NCBI GenBank assembly: GCA_029865835.1
Contig: JARXAL010000039.1
Location: 1 to 54,120 of the forward strand
DNA: 54,120 nt
Reading direction: 5' to 3'
Source of the DNA: Verrucomicrobiaceae bacterium
GTDB taxonomy: Bacteria; Verrucomicrobiota; Verrucomicrobiia; Verrucomicrobiales; Verrucomicrobiaceae
Shown: one piece after another, positions 24,349 to 34,444 of the stretch
Position numbering within the stretch: position 1 is the first letter of the stretch
How the letters are laid out: the number at the start of each line of letters is the position of its first letter
Program-made: the position numbers and the translations under genes
Notes under the pieces: generated by a model
Told to the model about the DNA's origin: nothing
The model's database searches: none
The model's input: only the letters and a program-made list of their open reading frames with translations

Positions 24349-24713
24349 AGAACTTCTGGGGCGAGGGAAACGATTTTCATAAAGTTCTTGTCCCGAAGCT
24401 CGCGGGCAACGGGTCCGAAAATACGACTTCCTTTGGGGTTGTTATCTTTGTCGATGATCACGATTGCATTGGTGTCGAATCGAAGCACGGAACCATCCGC
24501 CCTGCGGATCGGGTAAGCGCTTCTGACGACGACTGCGCGAACAACTTCACCCTTTTTCACCGCTGCGGTAGGTGTCGATTCACGGATGTGTGCGGTAATG
24601 ATGTCACCTACATACGCGTGACGCGTGTTCTTTTTCCCCAAAACACCAATCATCTTGGCGCTCCGGGCTCCCGTATTGTCTGCCACCACCAGGGCTGATT
24701 CCATCTGGACCAT
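24345..24713 (-). CDS. rplN: 50S ribosomal protein L14
   Basis: The 122-residue product begins [18 protein letters not shown] and keeps the L14 signature with '[17 protein letters not shown]' and '[19 protein letters not shown]'. L14 lies at the subunit interface and contacts 16S rRNA. Length is exactly that of the bacterial family. A strong AGGAGG ribosome-binding site precedes it. Confidence 0.98.
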   Translation of the reverse strand: MVQMESALVVADNTGARSAKMIGVLGKKNTRHAYVGDIITAHIRESTPTAAVKKGEVVRAVVVRSAYPIRRADGSVLRFDTNAIVIIDKDNNPKGSRIFGPVARELRDKNFMKIVSLAPEVL

Positions 24714-24721
24714 GATCGATT

Positions 24722-24727
24722 CCTCCT
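24722..24727 (-). promoter_or_regulatory. rplN: Shine-Dalgarno of rplN
   Basis: AGGAGG on the - strand, 8 bases before the ATG, within a 60-base gap after rpsQ. It supports the chosen L14 start and possible extra initiation here. Confidence 0.75.
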
Positions 24728-24773
24728 AAATTTGTTAGTCTTGTTTGTTTTTAAAATTCAGCCGCAGCCTTTA

Positions 24774-25073
24774 TTAATGGGCTAGGACCTCGATGAGCCG
24801 CCAACGCTTGGTCTTGCTCAACGGACGGGTTTCCATGATGCGAACCTTGTCCCCAATTTTCGCCTCTTCCTTCTCGTCGTGAGCGTGGAATGTGCTGGTT
24901 CGACGAACAATCTTTTTGAACCGTGGGTGGGGCACGCGGCGTTCAACCTCGACCACAATTGTCTTGTTCATTTTGTCTGATGTCACGACACCGACGCGTG
25001 TTTTACGCAGGCTATCGCGATCTTCGACAGATTCCTCTGTAGATGGGGTTGGGGTTGCGGTTTCTTCGCTCAT
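24774..25073 (-). CDS. rpsQ: 30S ribosomal protein S17
   Basis: The 99-residue product has the OB-fold core '[20 protein letters not shown]', the family motif '[19 protein letters not shown]' and '[15 protein letters not shown]'. S17 binds 16S rRNA helices 7 and 11. It is about 15 residues longer than E. coli S17 because of an acidic N-terminal extension ([18 protein letters not shown]). It follows rpmC after 46 bases. Confidence 0.97.
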   Translation of the reverse strand: MSEETATPTPSTEESVEDRDSLRKTRVGVVTSDKMNKTIVVEVERRVPHPRFKKIVRRTSTFHAHDEKEEAKIGDKVRIMETRPLSKTKRWRLIEVLAH

Positions 25074-25119
25074 GAGGGGTTTAAAGGGATGGGTAAACTT
25101 CGGCCAAAATTTTTAACGG

Positions 25120-25317
25120 TTAGGCGCTTGCCAGGCGGCGGGCGCTGATAAGGGTTTCGATACGAGCAACCTCTCTGCGTATGATCTTCACACGGGATGG
25201 ATTCTCGAGCTGACCCACTTGTGACTGGATGCGGAGATTGACGATTTCTTGTTTGAGTTCGTTCCGACGCGCGCTCAGCTCGTCCACGGTCAGTTCTCGG
25301 AGTTCCTTGATCTTCAT
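25120..25317 (-). CDS. rpmC: 50S ribosomal protein L29
   Basis: The 65-residue product is a two-helix L29: MKIKELRELTVDEL, 'ARRNELKQEIVNLRIQSQVG' and 'NPSRVKIIRREVARIETL'. L29 sits by the tunnel exit and helps dock trigger factor and SRP. Position after rplP is standard. Confidence 0.97.
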   Translation of the reverse strand: MKIKELRELTVDELSARRNELKQEIVNLRIQSQVGQLENPSRVKIIRREVARIETLISARRLASA

Positions 25318-25344
25318 TTCAATTCGTGCGTTGAGGGTTTGGAA

Positions 25345-25767
25345 CTAGGCGTTCGTTGAGGTGCGGGACACAAAACGTGTCCGGATACCTAATTTGTTTG
25401 CAGCCAATCGGCAGGCTTCGCGGGCAGTTGCCTCGTTGACGCCAGAAACTTCAAAGAGCATGTGACCAGGAAGGACAACTGCCACCCAGAATTCCGGAGC
25501 TCCCTTCCCTTTACCCATCCGGGTCTCAGGTGGGCGAGCCGTTACCGGCTTGTGTGGGAAAATCCGAATGAACACACGGCCTTTACGCTTGAGGAAACGT
25601 GTGATCGCCACGCGGCAGGCTTCGATCTGGTTGTTCTTCACCCAACCACGATCAAGCGTTTGGAGGCCGAACTCACCGTAGTCGAGTTTGTTGCCACGTG
25701 ATGCAGTGCCTTTGCGGCTGCCACGCTGTGACTTACGGAATTTGACGCGACTTGGAAGAAGGGCCAT
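25345..25767 (-). CDS. rplP: 50S ribosomal protein L16
   Basis: The 140-residue product begins [16 protein letters not shown] and has '[20 protein letters not shown]', including the RMGKGKG loop next to the peptidyl-transferase centre, then '[16 protein letters not shown]'. L16 positions A-site tRNA. The Arg that is hydroxylated in E. coli L16 is present in that loop. Confidence 0.98.
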   Translation of the reverse strand: MALLPSRVKFRKSQRGSRKGTASRGNKLDYGEFGLQTLDRGWVKNNQIEACRVAITRFLKRKGRVFIRIFPHKPVTARPPETRMGKGKGAPEFWVAVVLPGHMLFEVSGVNEATAREACRLAANKLGIRTRFVSRTSTNA

Positions 25768-25812
25768 GAGATGAGATAAGTAGGGGTTCTAAATTCGAAA
25801 AATTTGAGATGC

Positions 25813-26610
25813 TTATTCCGCAGCAGTTTCGGATGCGGCCGGGGCAACAGGTGCCGGAGAAACCGATCCTGGAGTGTTGGTACGATCATTGCCACGGCTG
25901 TAGGGCTGACGATCACCACCACCAGGCCGAGGCCCACTGCGGCGCTCACGCCGACGATCATTCGGCCGGGCGGATGAACCTTCAGGAGCATTTCCGCGAT
26001 TCAACCAGACCTTGACGCCAATCAAACCATAAACGGTCCGTGCCTCAGCGAAGCCATAGTCAAGAGGCACACGCAATGTTTGAAGCGGAACTTTACCCTG
26101 GCGGTATTGCTCCGCACGGGCGATATCAGCGCCGCCAAGACGACCGGCACAGCGAATACGAATGCCTTCGGCACCCATATCCATAGCGGTTTGCACCGAC
26201 CGTTTCATGGCACGACGGAATGAAATCCGGCGCTCGAGTTGCACTGCGATGTTCTCAGCAACGAGTTGAGCATCCAATTCGGGCTGCTTGATTTCGAAAA
26301 TATCAATCTTGACTTGGCGTCCTCCGCACATGCCTGAAATTTTTTGGCTCATCTCTTCAATGGCCTCTCCTTTGCGCCCAATAACGAGACCAGGACGCGC
26401 CGTGTGAAGGGTCACACGCACTTGGTTCCATGCACGCTCGATAACAATCTTAGCGACCGCGGCCGTCATAAGTTTGTCCTTCAAGTATTTGCGAATCGCC
26501 AAGTCACTATGCAGCGAATCAGCATATTCTTTATCAGGAGCATACCACTTGGAGCGCCAGTCTTTTGTGACTGCCAGACGGAAGCCGATCGGATTTACTT
26601 TCTGTCCCAT
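25813..26610 (-). CDS. rpsC: 30S ribosomal protein S3
   Basis: The 265-residue product has MGQKVNPIGFRL at the start, a type II KH domain with 'ARPGLVIGRKGEAIEEM', and the C-terminal S3 domain with 'MKRSVQTAMDMGAEGIRIRC' and 'VPLQTLRVPLDYGFAEA'. It forms part of the mRNA entry channel. About 50 residues beyond the conserved end are low-complexity, first Arg/Gly-rich and then Pro/Ala/Glu-rich, giving an extended tail compared with E. coli S3 (233). Confidence 0.98.
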   Translation of the reverse strand: MGQKVNPIGFRLAVTKDWRSKWYAPDKEYADSLHSDLAIRKYLKDKLMTAAVAKIVIERAWNQVRVTLHTARPGLVIGRKGEAIEEMSQKISGMCGGRQVKIDIFEIKQPELDAQLVAENIAVQLERRISFRRAMKRSVQTAMDMGAEGIRIRCAGRLGGADIARAEQYRQGKVPLQTLRVPLDYGFAEARTVYGLIGVKVWLNRGNAPEGSSARPNDRRRERRSGPRPGGGDRQPYSRGNDRTNTPGSVSPAPVAPAASETAAE

Positions 26611-26642
26611 AATAAGTGTTTCGGTTTTCGATTGTGAATGCC

Positions 26643-27071
26643 TTATGCTTGTTCCGCCTTTTTCGCAGCCGGCCGTTTGCGTGGAGTGGCTTTTTTAACA
26701 GCTGCCTTGGTTGTCGAACTACCCTCATCAGACTCTTCTTTGCCAGCTGCGAGCACAACGGTAATGTGGCAAAGCCTCTTTTTAATAGCACCTGCCGATC
26801 CCCGTGCACGAGGAGTGATGCGCTTCAGCGTCGGTCCAGGAGTAGCGACTGCGCTTCGAACCACCATATCTTCGGTATCGAGTTCATGGTTGTTTTCAGC
26901 GTTTGCAATGGCAGTGCGGAGGACCTTGCCAATCAGCTGTGCAGCCTTCTTGGGCGTAAAGTCCAGCACGTTAAGTGCCTGAGAAACGGGCATTCCAGTA
27001 ATGGCTCGCGTGACCTGACGGGCCTTTTGCGAAGAGATGCGTGCGTAGCGATGAACAGAGCGAACTTCCAT
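26643..27071 (-). CDS. rplV: 50S ribosomal protein L22
   Basis: The 142-residue product has 'RYARISSQKARQVTRAITG' at the start and the tunnel-lining hairpin followed by 'RITPRARGSAGAIKKRLCHI'. L22 lines the exit tunnel next to the macrolide site. A Lys/Ala/Pro tail (TPRKRPAAKKAEQA) adds about 30 residues beyond E. coli L22 (110). An unrelated gene lies 11 bases upstream, between it and rpsS. Confidence 0.97.
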   Translation of the reverse strand: MEVRSVHRYARISSQKARQVTRAITGMPVSQALNVLDFTPKKAAQLIGKVLRTAIANAENNHELDTEDMVVRSAVATPGPTLKRITPRARGSAGAIKKRLCHITVVLAAGKEESDEGSSTTKAAVKKATPRKRPAAKKAEQA

Positions 27072-27082
27072 AGTGTGCGATT

Positions 27083-27877
27083 TTAGAAGGATTGTGAGGC
27101 GTCCGCTTGTCCACGGTCACCTATCATGAGCTTATCTGACGGGCTGAAAAGTTCGCGCACGACGGCCCCTGAAACGTTGGGCCGGACATCGGTGACAAAC
27201 ACTCTTGCGATGGGTTTGTCGGCACGAAAAATGTTAAAGGGCATCCCTGGTTTGGCGCCATCTCTGGTGCCTACGTCGAGAACGACGACACCCAGTTCAG
27301 GTTTGATGCTAACGACGCTGGCTTCGGTTAGGTCTTTTTTGGTTGAATCCCCGGCTTGGCTTATCGAGGACTTCAATGCAGTCTCGGCACTTTGCATCGC
27401 CATTCCAAGCTTCTGGACAGACTCAGGATTTCCTGGGGTAGCAACTTGGCTGTATTCGGTCGAAGCCTCAAGCAAAGCGAAGAGTGCATCAGCCAGTCGC
27501 TTTTGCTCCTCTTTGATCAACCGCAGGTCGTTAAGAGCAGCGATCATACGATCTGCTCTTTCATCACCACCGCTCTCGATCGCGCTGATGTCGAGTGCAT
27601 CCAGTAGCCCTCTCAATTGCAAGTATCGCTCTTTGAGCTCGGCTGCCTCGGCTTGTGCAGTCGCCGTTGACTCTTGGAGAGCCACTGAGGGGGCGCCGCC
27701 AGCCTTTCCGGACTTCTCCAGAACTTTGATCTTGGCATACGCTGTCCGGAGCGTGTTCTGCAGTTCCTCGAATTCAAGTGCATCTTGACCCTTTGCAATC
27801 ACCGCACAGCACAACACCGCACCCACAACGGCGAACCGAAGGGCAATGGGTTTGAGTGCTGTAGCCGGAATGATCAT
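27083..27877 (-). CDS. Exported coiled-coil protein inserted between rpsS and rplV
   Basis: I do not recognise a named family. The 264-residue product has a signal peptide (hydrophobic core 'FAVVGAVLCCAVIAKGQ', about residues 14-30) and a helical middle with coiled-coil segments ('LEFEELQNTLRTAYAKIKVL', 'AEAAELKERYLQLRGLL'). The C-terminal domain of about 70 residues is predicted to be a small beta barrel ('VVSIKPELGVVVLDVGTRDG', 'AKPGMPFNIFRADKPIARV', 'MIGDRGQA'). The last pattern, with its G-x-x-D-G-x-x-x-G turn, resembles small barrel domains of planctomycete and verrucomicrobial exported proteins. It is 32 bases from rpsS and 11 from rplV on the same strand, so it must be co-transcribed with ribosomal proteins. 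Function is unknown. Confidence 0.9.
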   Translation of the reverse strand: MIIPATALKPIALRFAVVGAVLCCAVIAKGQDALEFEELQNTLRTAYAKIKVLEKSGKAGGAPSVALQESTATAQAEAAELKERYLQLRGLLDALDISAIESGGDERADRMIAALNDLRLIKEEQKRLADALFALLEASTEYSQVATPGNPESVQKLGMAMQSAETALKSSISQAGDSTKKDLTEASVVSIKPELGVVVLDVGTRDGAKPGMPFNIFRADKPIARVFVTDVRPNVSGAVVRELFSPSDKLMIGDRGQADASQSF

Positions 27878-27909
27878 TGGATTGATGTGCTTCTTTCGAT
27901 ACCTTAAAT

Positions 27910-28188
27910 CTACTTGGCTACTTTGACAGTGATACCACCATGGCTCTTGAACACACGAGTCAAAGCAAACTCCCCAAGGCGGTGACCCACCATGTTTTCA
28001 GTCACGTAGACGCTGACAAAGTCTTTGCCGTTGTGGACCAGAAAGGTATGGCCCACGAGATCAGGCGTGATCATTGAGCTGCGCGCCCAAGTCTTGATCG
28101 GCTTCTTGCTGTTGGTCTCGTTGGCTTTGTCCACCTTTTCGAGCAAGGCTTGTTGGACAAAAGGTCCTTTTTTGAGTGAGCGTCCCAT
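27910..28188 (-). CDS. rpsS: 30S ribosomal protein S19
   Basis: The 92-residue product begins [19 protein letters not shown] and contains '[19 protein letters not shown]' and the signature '[17 protein letters not shown]'. S19 lies in the 30S head, contacting S13 and, through a bridge, 5S-associated L5. Length matches E. coli S19. An insert gene rather than rplV follows 32 bases downstream. Confidence 0.98.
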   Translation of the reverse strand: MGRSLKKGPFVQQALLEKVDKANETNSKKPIKTWARSSMITPDLVGHTFLVHNGKDFVSVYVTENMVGHRLGEFALTRVFKSHGGITVKVAK

Positions 28189-28233
28189 GTTGTAAAGAGG
28201 ATGAGTGTTTTAGTTGTGTGAGGTCAGACTGAA

Positions 28234-29073
28234 CTATTTCTTGGCGTGCCGGCTTTGAACAATGAGTTTGCCGCTAGCCTTCTTCTTGTTCCGAGTCTTT
28301 TGACCCTTCACATGGCCCCAAGGGCTCTTCAGGTGCTGGCGTCCACCACCAGACTTGCTTCGACCTTCACCACCACCATTGGGGTGGTCAATAGGGTTCA
28401 TACACATACCGCGGACGGTTGGGCGGGTGCCCAGCCAGCGGGTGCGTCCAGCTTTGCCTCCCTGAATGTTCATGTGCTCGCTGTTACCAACCTTGCCAAT
28501 GGTGGCGTAGCAGTCAGCATGGATCCGGCGAATTTCGCCAGAGGGCATTCGAACCAAGGCATATCCCGCTTCGCGGTTCGATAAGACGGCCTCTTGCCCA
28601 GCAGCACGTGCAGCCTTGCCTCCTCGACCTGGAATGAGTTCGATGTTATGAATTGCGGTCCCTAATGGGATCTTGCGCAGGGGTAGAGCGTTTCCAACAT
28701 CTGGCGCCGCTTTTTCACCTGACATCACCGAGGCGCCAACAACGAGTTGCGCAGGAGCAAGAATGTAGCTGCGCTGTCCCCCGGGGTACTCAATGAGAGC
28801 AATCCGCGCGGAGCGATTTGGATCGTACTCAATAGCAATCACCTTCGCGGCTTCGTCGTGGCGGTCACGCTTGAAGTCTACGAGGCGATATCTCCGCTGG
28901 GCACCTCCACCAATGTGACGAGTCGTGATGCGTCCGGTGTTATTCCGGCCACCACTGCGGCGTAGTGCTACAGTGAGACTCTTTTGTGGGGTGTCCTTGG
29001 TAACATCCTCAAAGGATGACCATTGCTTATACCGGTTGGACGGCGTGTTGGGCTTGAAGGTTTTCAGCGCCAT
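28234..29073 (-). CDS. rplB: 50S ribosomal protein L2
   Basis: The 279-residue product has both OB/SH3-like domains and the C-terminal signature region. L2 is needed for subunit association and peptidyl-transferase function. The usual MNPVDHPHGGGEG block reads [13 protein letters not shown]: the first His (residue 230, the functionally studied one) is kept, while the second His of the motif is Asn 232, codon AAT at 28378-28380. Other conserved parts, such as '[19 protein letters not shown]' and '[18 protein letters not shown]', are normal. Confidence 0.98.
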   Translation of the reverse strand: MALKTFKPNTPSNRYKQWSSFEDVTKDTPQKSLTVALRRSGGRNNTGRITTRHIGGGAQRRYRLVDFKRDRHDEAAKVIAIEYDPNRSARIALIEYPGGQRSYILAPAQLVVGASVMSGEKAAPDVGNALPLRKIPLGTAIHNIELIPGRGGKAARAAGQEAVLSNREAGYALVRMPSGEIRRIHADCYATIGKVGNSEHMNIQGGKAGRTRWLGTRPTVRGMCMNPIDHPNGGGEGRSKSGGGRQHLKSPWGHVKGQKTRNKKKASGKLIVQSRHAKK

Positions 29074-29116
29074 GGCGGTCGAAAAGTGAAGGGTTCGGTT
29101 TCCTGGAAAGGGTTAA

Positions 29117-29401
29117 TTAGACAAGGTCGATGCGCTCACCCGCTTTCAAGCGGACAAAAGCCTTCTTCCAATGGTTGGTGCGGCCAGAGTCAGCGCGACG
29201 TTCGCGCTTCTTCTTGCCTGCATAGTTTGCGGTACGGACCGCTTCAACAGTTTTGCCAAAGAGACGCTGAACAGCACCCTTGATTTCAAGTTTGTTGGCC
29301 TTTGGGTCGACAATGAACACGTATTCATTATTGGTGTCCCCAAGACGGGTCGCTTTCTCGCTTAAACGAATGGTTTTAATGACGGAATACTGATCTTTCA
29401 T
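29117..29401 (-). CDS. rplW: 50S ribosomal protein L23
   Basis: The 94-residue product has the L23 fold signature 'YVFIVDPKANKLEIKGAVQR' and 'FGKTVEAVRTANYAGKKKRE'. L23 docks trigger factor and SRP at the tunnel exit. Its ATG overlaps the rplD stop (ATGA), with a Shine-Dalgarno sequence inside the rplD end. Confidence 0.97.
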   Translation of the reverse strand: MKDQYSVIKTIRLSEKATRLGDTNNEYVFIVDPKANKLEIKGAVQRLFGKTVEAVRTANYAGKKKRERRADSGRTNHWKKAFVRLKAGERIDLV

Positions 29402-30003
29402 GCTGTCCTCCTTGCAAGGGTTTCAACTGCGTCTGGGGTGAGGAGAACGGTTTCATAACCGAGCAAGTGCTCGGCATTGACGTCCTCGGCGGAAATCAGT
29501 TGCACACGGGCGACGTTACGACCGGCGCGGAAGGTAGACTCATCGAAGGCTCCAACTATAAGCACCTTGTTAGCATCAGTGAGTCCGGAAACGTTACCCA
29601 CAAAGGTCTTGGTCTTGCCATCGGCAACCGTGAAGGTCCCAACACTGTAGACCGCGCCGTCGCGAATTCTAGCCGTCAAAGCTGTGCGCAAAGCCAACCT
29701 CTTGACGTTCTTGAGGATTTTCTTGGAGTAGTCACGTGGCCGGGGCCCGAAAACAACGCCACCCCCACGCCAAATCGGAGAACGAACGGATCCCATCCGT
29801 GCGCGTCCCGTTCCCTTTTGGCGCCATAATTTCTTGCCGGAACCGGAGACTTCTGAGCGATTTTTTGTACACGCGGTGCCTGAGCGACGATTCGCCCGGT
29901 AGGCAACAACAGTTTGGTGAAGCGCTTGGCTGCCCTGCCGCCCCTCGACGAGGTTCAGGTTTGCCTTTTTGGCACTTTCAATGGAGAGCTGAGTAGCGGA
30001 CAT
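29398..30003 (-). CDS. rplD: 50S ribosomal protein L4
   Basis: The 201-residue product has 'ALHQTVVAYRANRRSGTACT', the extended loop 'GSGKKLWRQKGTGRARMGS', 'SPIWRGGGVVFGPRPRDYS' and the 'KRLALRTALTARIRDG' helix. The loop reaches the exit-tunnel constriction with L22. In E. coli L4 autoregulates the S10 operon through its leader; no equivalent leader was identified here. Length matches E. coli L4 (201). Confidence 0.98.
   Translation of the reverse strand: MSATQLSIESAKKANLNLVEGRQGSQALHQTVVAYRANRRSGTACTKNRSEVSGSGKKLWRQKGTGRARMGSVRSPIWRGGGVVFGPRPRDYSKKILKNVKRLALRTALTARIRDGAVYSVGTFTVADGKTKTFVGNVSGLTDANKVLIVGAFDESTFRAGRNVARVQLISAEDVNAEHLLGYETVLLTPDAVETLARRTA
29407..29413 (-). promoter_or_regulatory. 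rplW: Shine-Dalgarno of rplW inside rplD end
   Basis: AAGGAGG on the - strand, 5 bases before the rplW ATG and within the last codons of rplD. It would allow reinitiation in the overlapping pair. Confidence 0.7.
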
Positions 30004-30043
30004 GTGATGGATGCTGCTGAGGTGAATAAAATTCGTTGGTCAA

Positions 30044-30694
30044 TTAGGCTGCCTTGATTGGCTTTTTCTTGGCGGGACGAACGATGACAACGCTGCCCTT
30101 AGAGCCAGGAATTGCACCTTTGATAAGGAGTAAACCTTCTTCAGGACGGCTCTGGACAACAACAAGATTTTGTGTCGTGCGACGTACTTGACCGTCGTGA
30201 CCTGGCATCTTTTGACCCTTCCACACAAGACCTGGTGTTGACCGACAACCAATCGATCCGGTCCGACGGTGCATCATGTGGCCGTGACTCTGCATCTGTC
30301 CAGAGAACCCGTGGCGTTTGACCGCGCCCTGAAAGCCCTTACCACGGGTCGTTCCGATTACATCAACATATTGCCCAATAGCGAAGAGATCAGAGGTCAA
30401 TGCCGTGTCCGCCGAAGGTAGTCTCTCATCGCTTTCGATCCGAAACTCCCTCAAAACCTTCTTGGCGGAAACGCCCGCCTTTTTGAAGTGCCCTTGAAGA
30501 GGCTTGTTTAACCGTTGCTCCTTCTGATCGTCAAACCCAACTTGAACCGCTGAGTAGCCATCTTTTCCCGCAGTCGTCTTGACCTGCACGATGGCATTGC
30601 CTTGCACGCTAACGACCGTAACTGAAACGGCATCGCCCTTTTCATTATAGACTTGGGTCATGCCCAGTTTTTTTCCAATCAGTCCGAGACTCAT
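30044..30694 (-). CDS. rplC: 50S ribosomal protein L3
   Basis: The 216-residue product begins 'MSLGLIGKKLGMTQVYNEKG' and has the L3 signature 'GFQGAVKRHGFSGQMQSHGH' followed by 'HRRTGSIGCRSTPGLVWKGQ' and 'KMPGHDGQVRRTTQNLVVVQ'. L3 nucleates 50S assembly and its loop approaches the peptidyl-transferase centre. The residue methylated in E. coli L3 (Gln of GQNQTP) is not obviously conserved; the segment reads GCRSTP. Confidence 0.98.
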   Translation of the reverse strand: MSLGLIGKKLGMTQVYNEKGDAVSVTVVSVQGNAIVQVKTTAGKDGYSAVQVGFDDQKEQRLNKPLQGHFKKAGVSAKKVLREFRIESDERLPSADTALTSDLFAIGQYVDVIGTTRGKGFQGAVKRHGFSGQMQSHGHMMHRRTGSIGCRSTPGLVWKGQKMPGHDGQVRRTTQNLVVVQSRPEEGLLLIKGAIPGSKGSVVIVRPAKKKPIKAA

Positions 30695-30702
30695 ATTGAT
30701 GT

Positions 30703-30708
30703 CCTCCT
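30703..30708 (-). promoter_or_regulatory. rplC: Shine-Dalgarno of rplC
   Basis: AGGAGG on the - strand, 8 bases before the L3 ATG, in the 39-base gap after rpsJ. Confidence 0.75.
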
Positions 30709-30733
30709 AGTGGGGTTGCGGGGTGCGTATAAA

Positions 30734-31042
30734 CTAAATGCGAATGGTGATGTCCACGCCGGAGGGTAGGTTGAGCTTTTTCAACTCATCCACGGTGCGT
30801 GAGGTTGGATCAACGATATCAAGAAGACGCTTGTGGGTCCGGATCTCGAACTGCTCCATCGACTTCTTATCGACGTGTGGAGACCGGTTCACGCTGTACT
30901 TTTCGATCCGGGTTGGCAATGGGATCGGACCAGCGACTTTAGCGCCAGTGCGTTTCGCGGTTTCCACGATATCGGCAGTGCTTTTGTCAAGCACTCGGTA
31001 GTCGTAGGCCCGAAGGCGGATTCTGATTCGTTGATTGTCCAT
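30734..31042 (-). CDS. rpsJ: 30S ribosomal protein S10
   Basis: The 102-residue product has '[20 protein letters not shown]', the [20 protein letters not shown] block (family signature) and '[18 protein letters not shown]'. S10 also acts as NusE in antitermination. It follows fusA after 36 bases; tuf, which usually lies between them, is absent. Confidence 0.98.
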   Translation of the reverse strand: MDNQRIRIRLRAYDYRVLDKSTADIVETAKRTGAKVAGPIPLPTRIEKYSVNRSPHVDKKSMEQFEIRTHKRLLDIVDPTSRTVDELKKLNLPSGVDITIRI

Positions 31043-31078
31043 TTGATTGCTCCGTGAGACGGTTGATTAAAGGGTTTG

Positions 31079-33226
<2,148 letters not shown>

Positions 33227-33271
33227 TGTCTAAACGAAAAAGTGGGTGATTTTAGAGTCCAGTAGCTTTTC

Positions 33272-33745
33272 CTACCAGCGGAAGTGAGCAAAGGCGCGGT
33301 TTGCTTGCGCTTGCTTGTGAACATCGTCGCGCTTCCGGACCGAGTTCCCTTGCCCTTGGGAAGCATCCTTCAACTCATTGGCCAAGGCACGATGCATCGG
33401 AACCCCACGGCGAGTCCGAGCATAGTTGATCAACCAACGCATTGCGAGCGACTCGGAGCGAGCCGGTGCAACCTCGAGAGGAACCTGATAAGTAGCACCA
33501 CCAACCCGCCGAGCCTTTGTCTCAACGCGAGGCTTCACATTCTCAACAGCCCGGTTAAACAACTCCAGCGGATCAACCGCTTCGGATTTTTCATTCAGCA
33601 TCTCGATGGCGGAATAGACAATCCGTTCTGCGATCGACTTTTTGCCGCACACCATCACGCGGCTAATGAGGTGCCCGACCAATTCACTATCGTAGCGAGA
33701 GTCTTTGACGACCGGTTTTTCGTAAACACGTTTCCTGCGAGCCAT
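33272..33745 (-). CDS. rpsG: 30S ribosomal protein S7
   Basis: The 157-residue product has 'YDSELVGHLISRVMVCGKKS' and the S7 core 'NVKPRVETKARRVGGATYQV' with 'RRGVPMHRALANELKDASQG'. It binds the 3' domain of 16S rRNA at the head and is the primary assembly protein there. In E. coli it represses the str operon. Length is normal (156-179 in bacteria). Confidence 0.98.
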   Translation of the reverse strand: MARRKRVYEKPVVKDSRYDSELVGHLISRVMVCGKKSIAERIVYSAIEMLNEKSEAVDPLELFNRAVENVKPRVETKARRVGGATYQVPLEVAPARSESLAMRWLINYARTRRGVPMHRALANELKDASQGQGNSVRKRDDVHKQAQANRAFAHFRW

Positions 33746-33788
33746 GACTTGAAAAGAGAGTTAGAGAGGTTTCGACGAGGGGTGGAAA

Positions 33789-34196
33789 TTATTTCTTCTT
33801 CTTGCCGGTATCAGCAGCTTGACCTGGCTTCGGACGCTTTGCGCCATACTTCGAACGACCACGACGACGTTTATCGACCCCAAGGCAGTCAAGCGTCCCA
33901 CGGACGATGTGGTAGCGAACACCAGGAAGGTCCTTCACCCGGCCACCGCGAACAAGAACAATGGAGTGTTCCTGCAAGTTATGACCCTCTCCGCCAATGT
34001 AAGCAATGACTTCAAAGCCATTAGTGAGCCGAACCTTGGCGACCTTACGCAAAGCCGAGTTCGGCTTTTTAGGCGTCCGTGTCATCACTTGCAGGCAGAC
34101 TCCACGGCGCTGAGGGCACTTTGCGAGAGCCGGCGACTTAGACTTGACCGCTTTGTCTTTGCGACCGTGTCGAACGAGTTGATTGATTGTGGGCAT
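33789..34196 (-). CDS. rpsL: 30S ribosomal protein S12
   Basis: The 135-residue product begins [15 protein letters not shown] at the ATG at 34196; an upstream in-frame codon (34304) would add 36 non-conserved residues that overlap hairpins. It has '[20 protein letters not shown]' and the decoding loop [12 protein letters not shown], with the two Lys positions that are wild-type in streptomycin-sensitive bacteria and the Asp that is methylthiolated in E. coli. This is the first gene of the str block. A 3'-terminal Lys-rich tail is normal. Confidence 0.98.
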   Translation of the reverse strand: MPTINQLVRHGRKDKAVKSKSPALAKCPQRRGVCLQVMTRTPKKPNSALRKVAKVRLTNGFEVIAYIGGEGHNLQEHSIVLVRGGRVKDLPGVRYHIVRGTLDCLGVDKRRRGRSKYGAKRPKPGQAADTGKKKK

Positions 34197-34250
34197 GATA
34201 GGAGAGGCGCTACTTTTCCGACCTGCCGGTTCGTCCTGGGGGGGAGTGAA

Positions 34251-34271
34251 AAACCACTTTGTGAGTGGTTT
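34251..34271 (-). terminator. Terminator/attenuator hairpin before rpsL
   Basis: On the - strand an 8-bp stem (aaaccact at 34251-34258 with agtggttt at 34264-34271, spacer 5 bases) runs into a stretch of T residues at 34249-34253. It lies 55 bases upstream of the rpsL ATG. The shape is that of an intrinsic terminator; no - strand gene ends nearby, so an attenuator for the str operon is the likeliest role. Confidence 0.5.
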
Positions 34272-34321
34272 CCACAGTCTTTTCCGGAACTGCACCGATA
34301 GCAAAAGCCTGATAGATCAGG

Positions 34322-34441
34322 TTATTTCGCTCGGCCTTCAAGGAAGGCCGAGGTCGCGGGGGCCGGGATAATGCCTTCTCCTGGAGATGTCGCAAGGGAT
34401 TTTTCCTCTTGAACTGATTTTTTTTGCTTCTCGATCCCCAT
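34322..34441 (-). CDS. Candidate 39-codon leader peptide upstream of rpsL (uncertain)
   Basis: An ATG at 34441 opens a 39-codon frame that ends at TAA (34322-34324), reading MGIEKQKKSVQEEKSLATSP... and closing LEGRAK. A perfect 10-bp hairpin (34330-34352) lies over its last codons, and the terminator-like hairpin follows 50 bases later. The layout is compatible with translation-coupled attenuation. There is no good Shine-Dalgarno sequence and the peptide matches nothing I know, so chance is possible. A GTG frame (34210-34449) overlaps in another phase. Confidence 0.25.
   Translation of the reverse strand: MGIEKQKKSVQEEKSLATSPGEGIIPAPATSAFLEGRAK
34330..34352. promoter_or_regulatory. 10-bp hairpin in the rpsL leader
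   Basis: Perfect arms ctcggccttc (34330-34339) and gaaggccgag (34343-34352) enclose a 3-base loop. A second, smaller inverted repeat (cctgat/atcagg at 34308-34321) lies between this and the terminator-like hairpin. Confidence 0.5.
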
Positions 34442-34444
34442 TTT

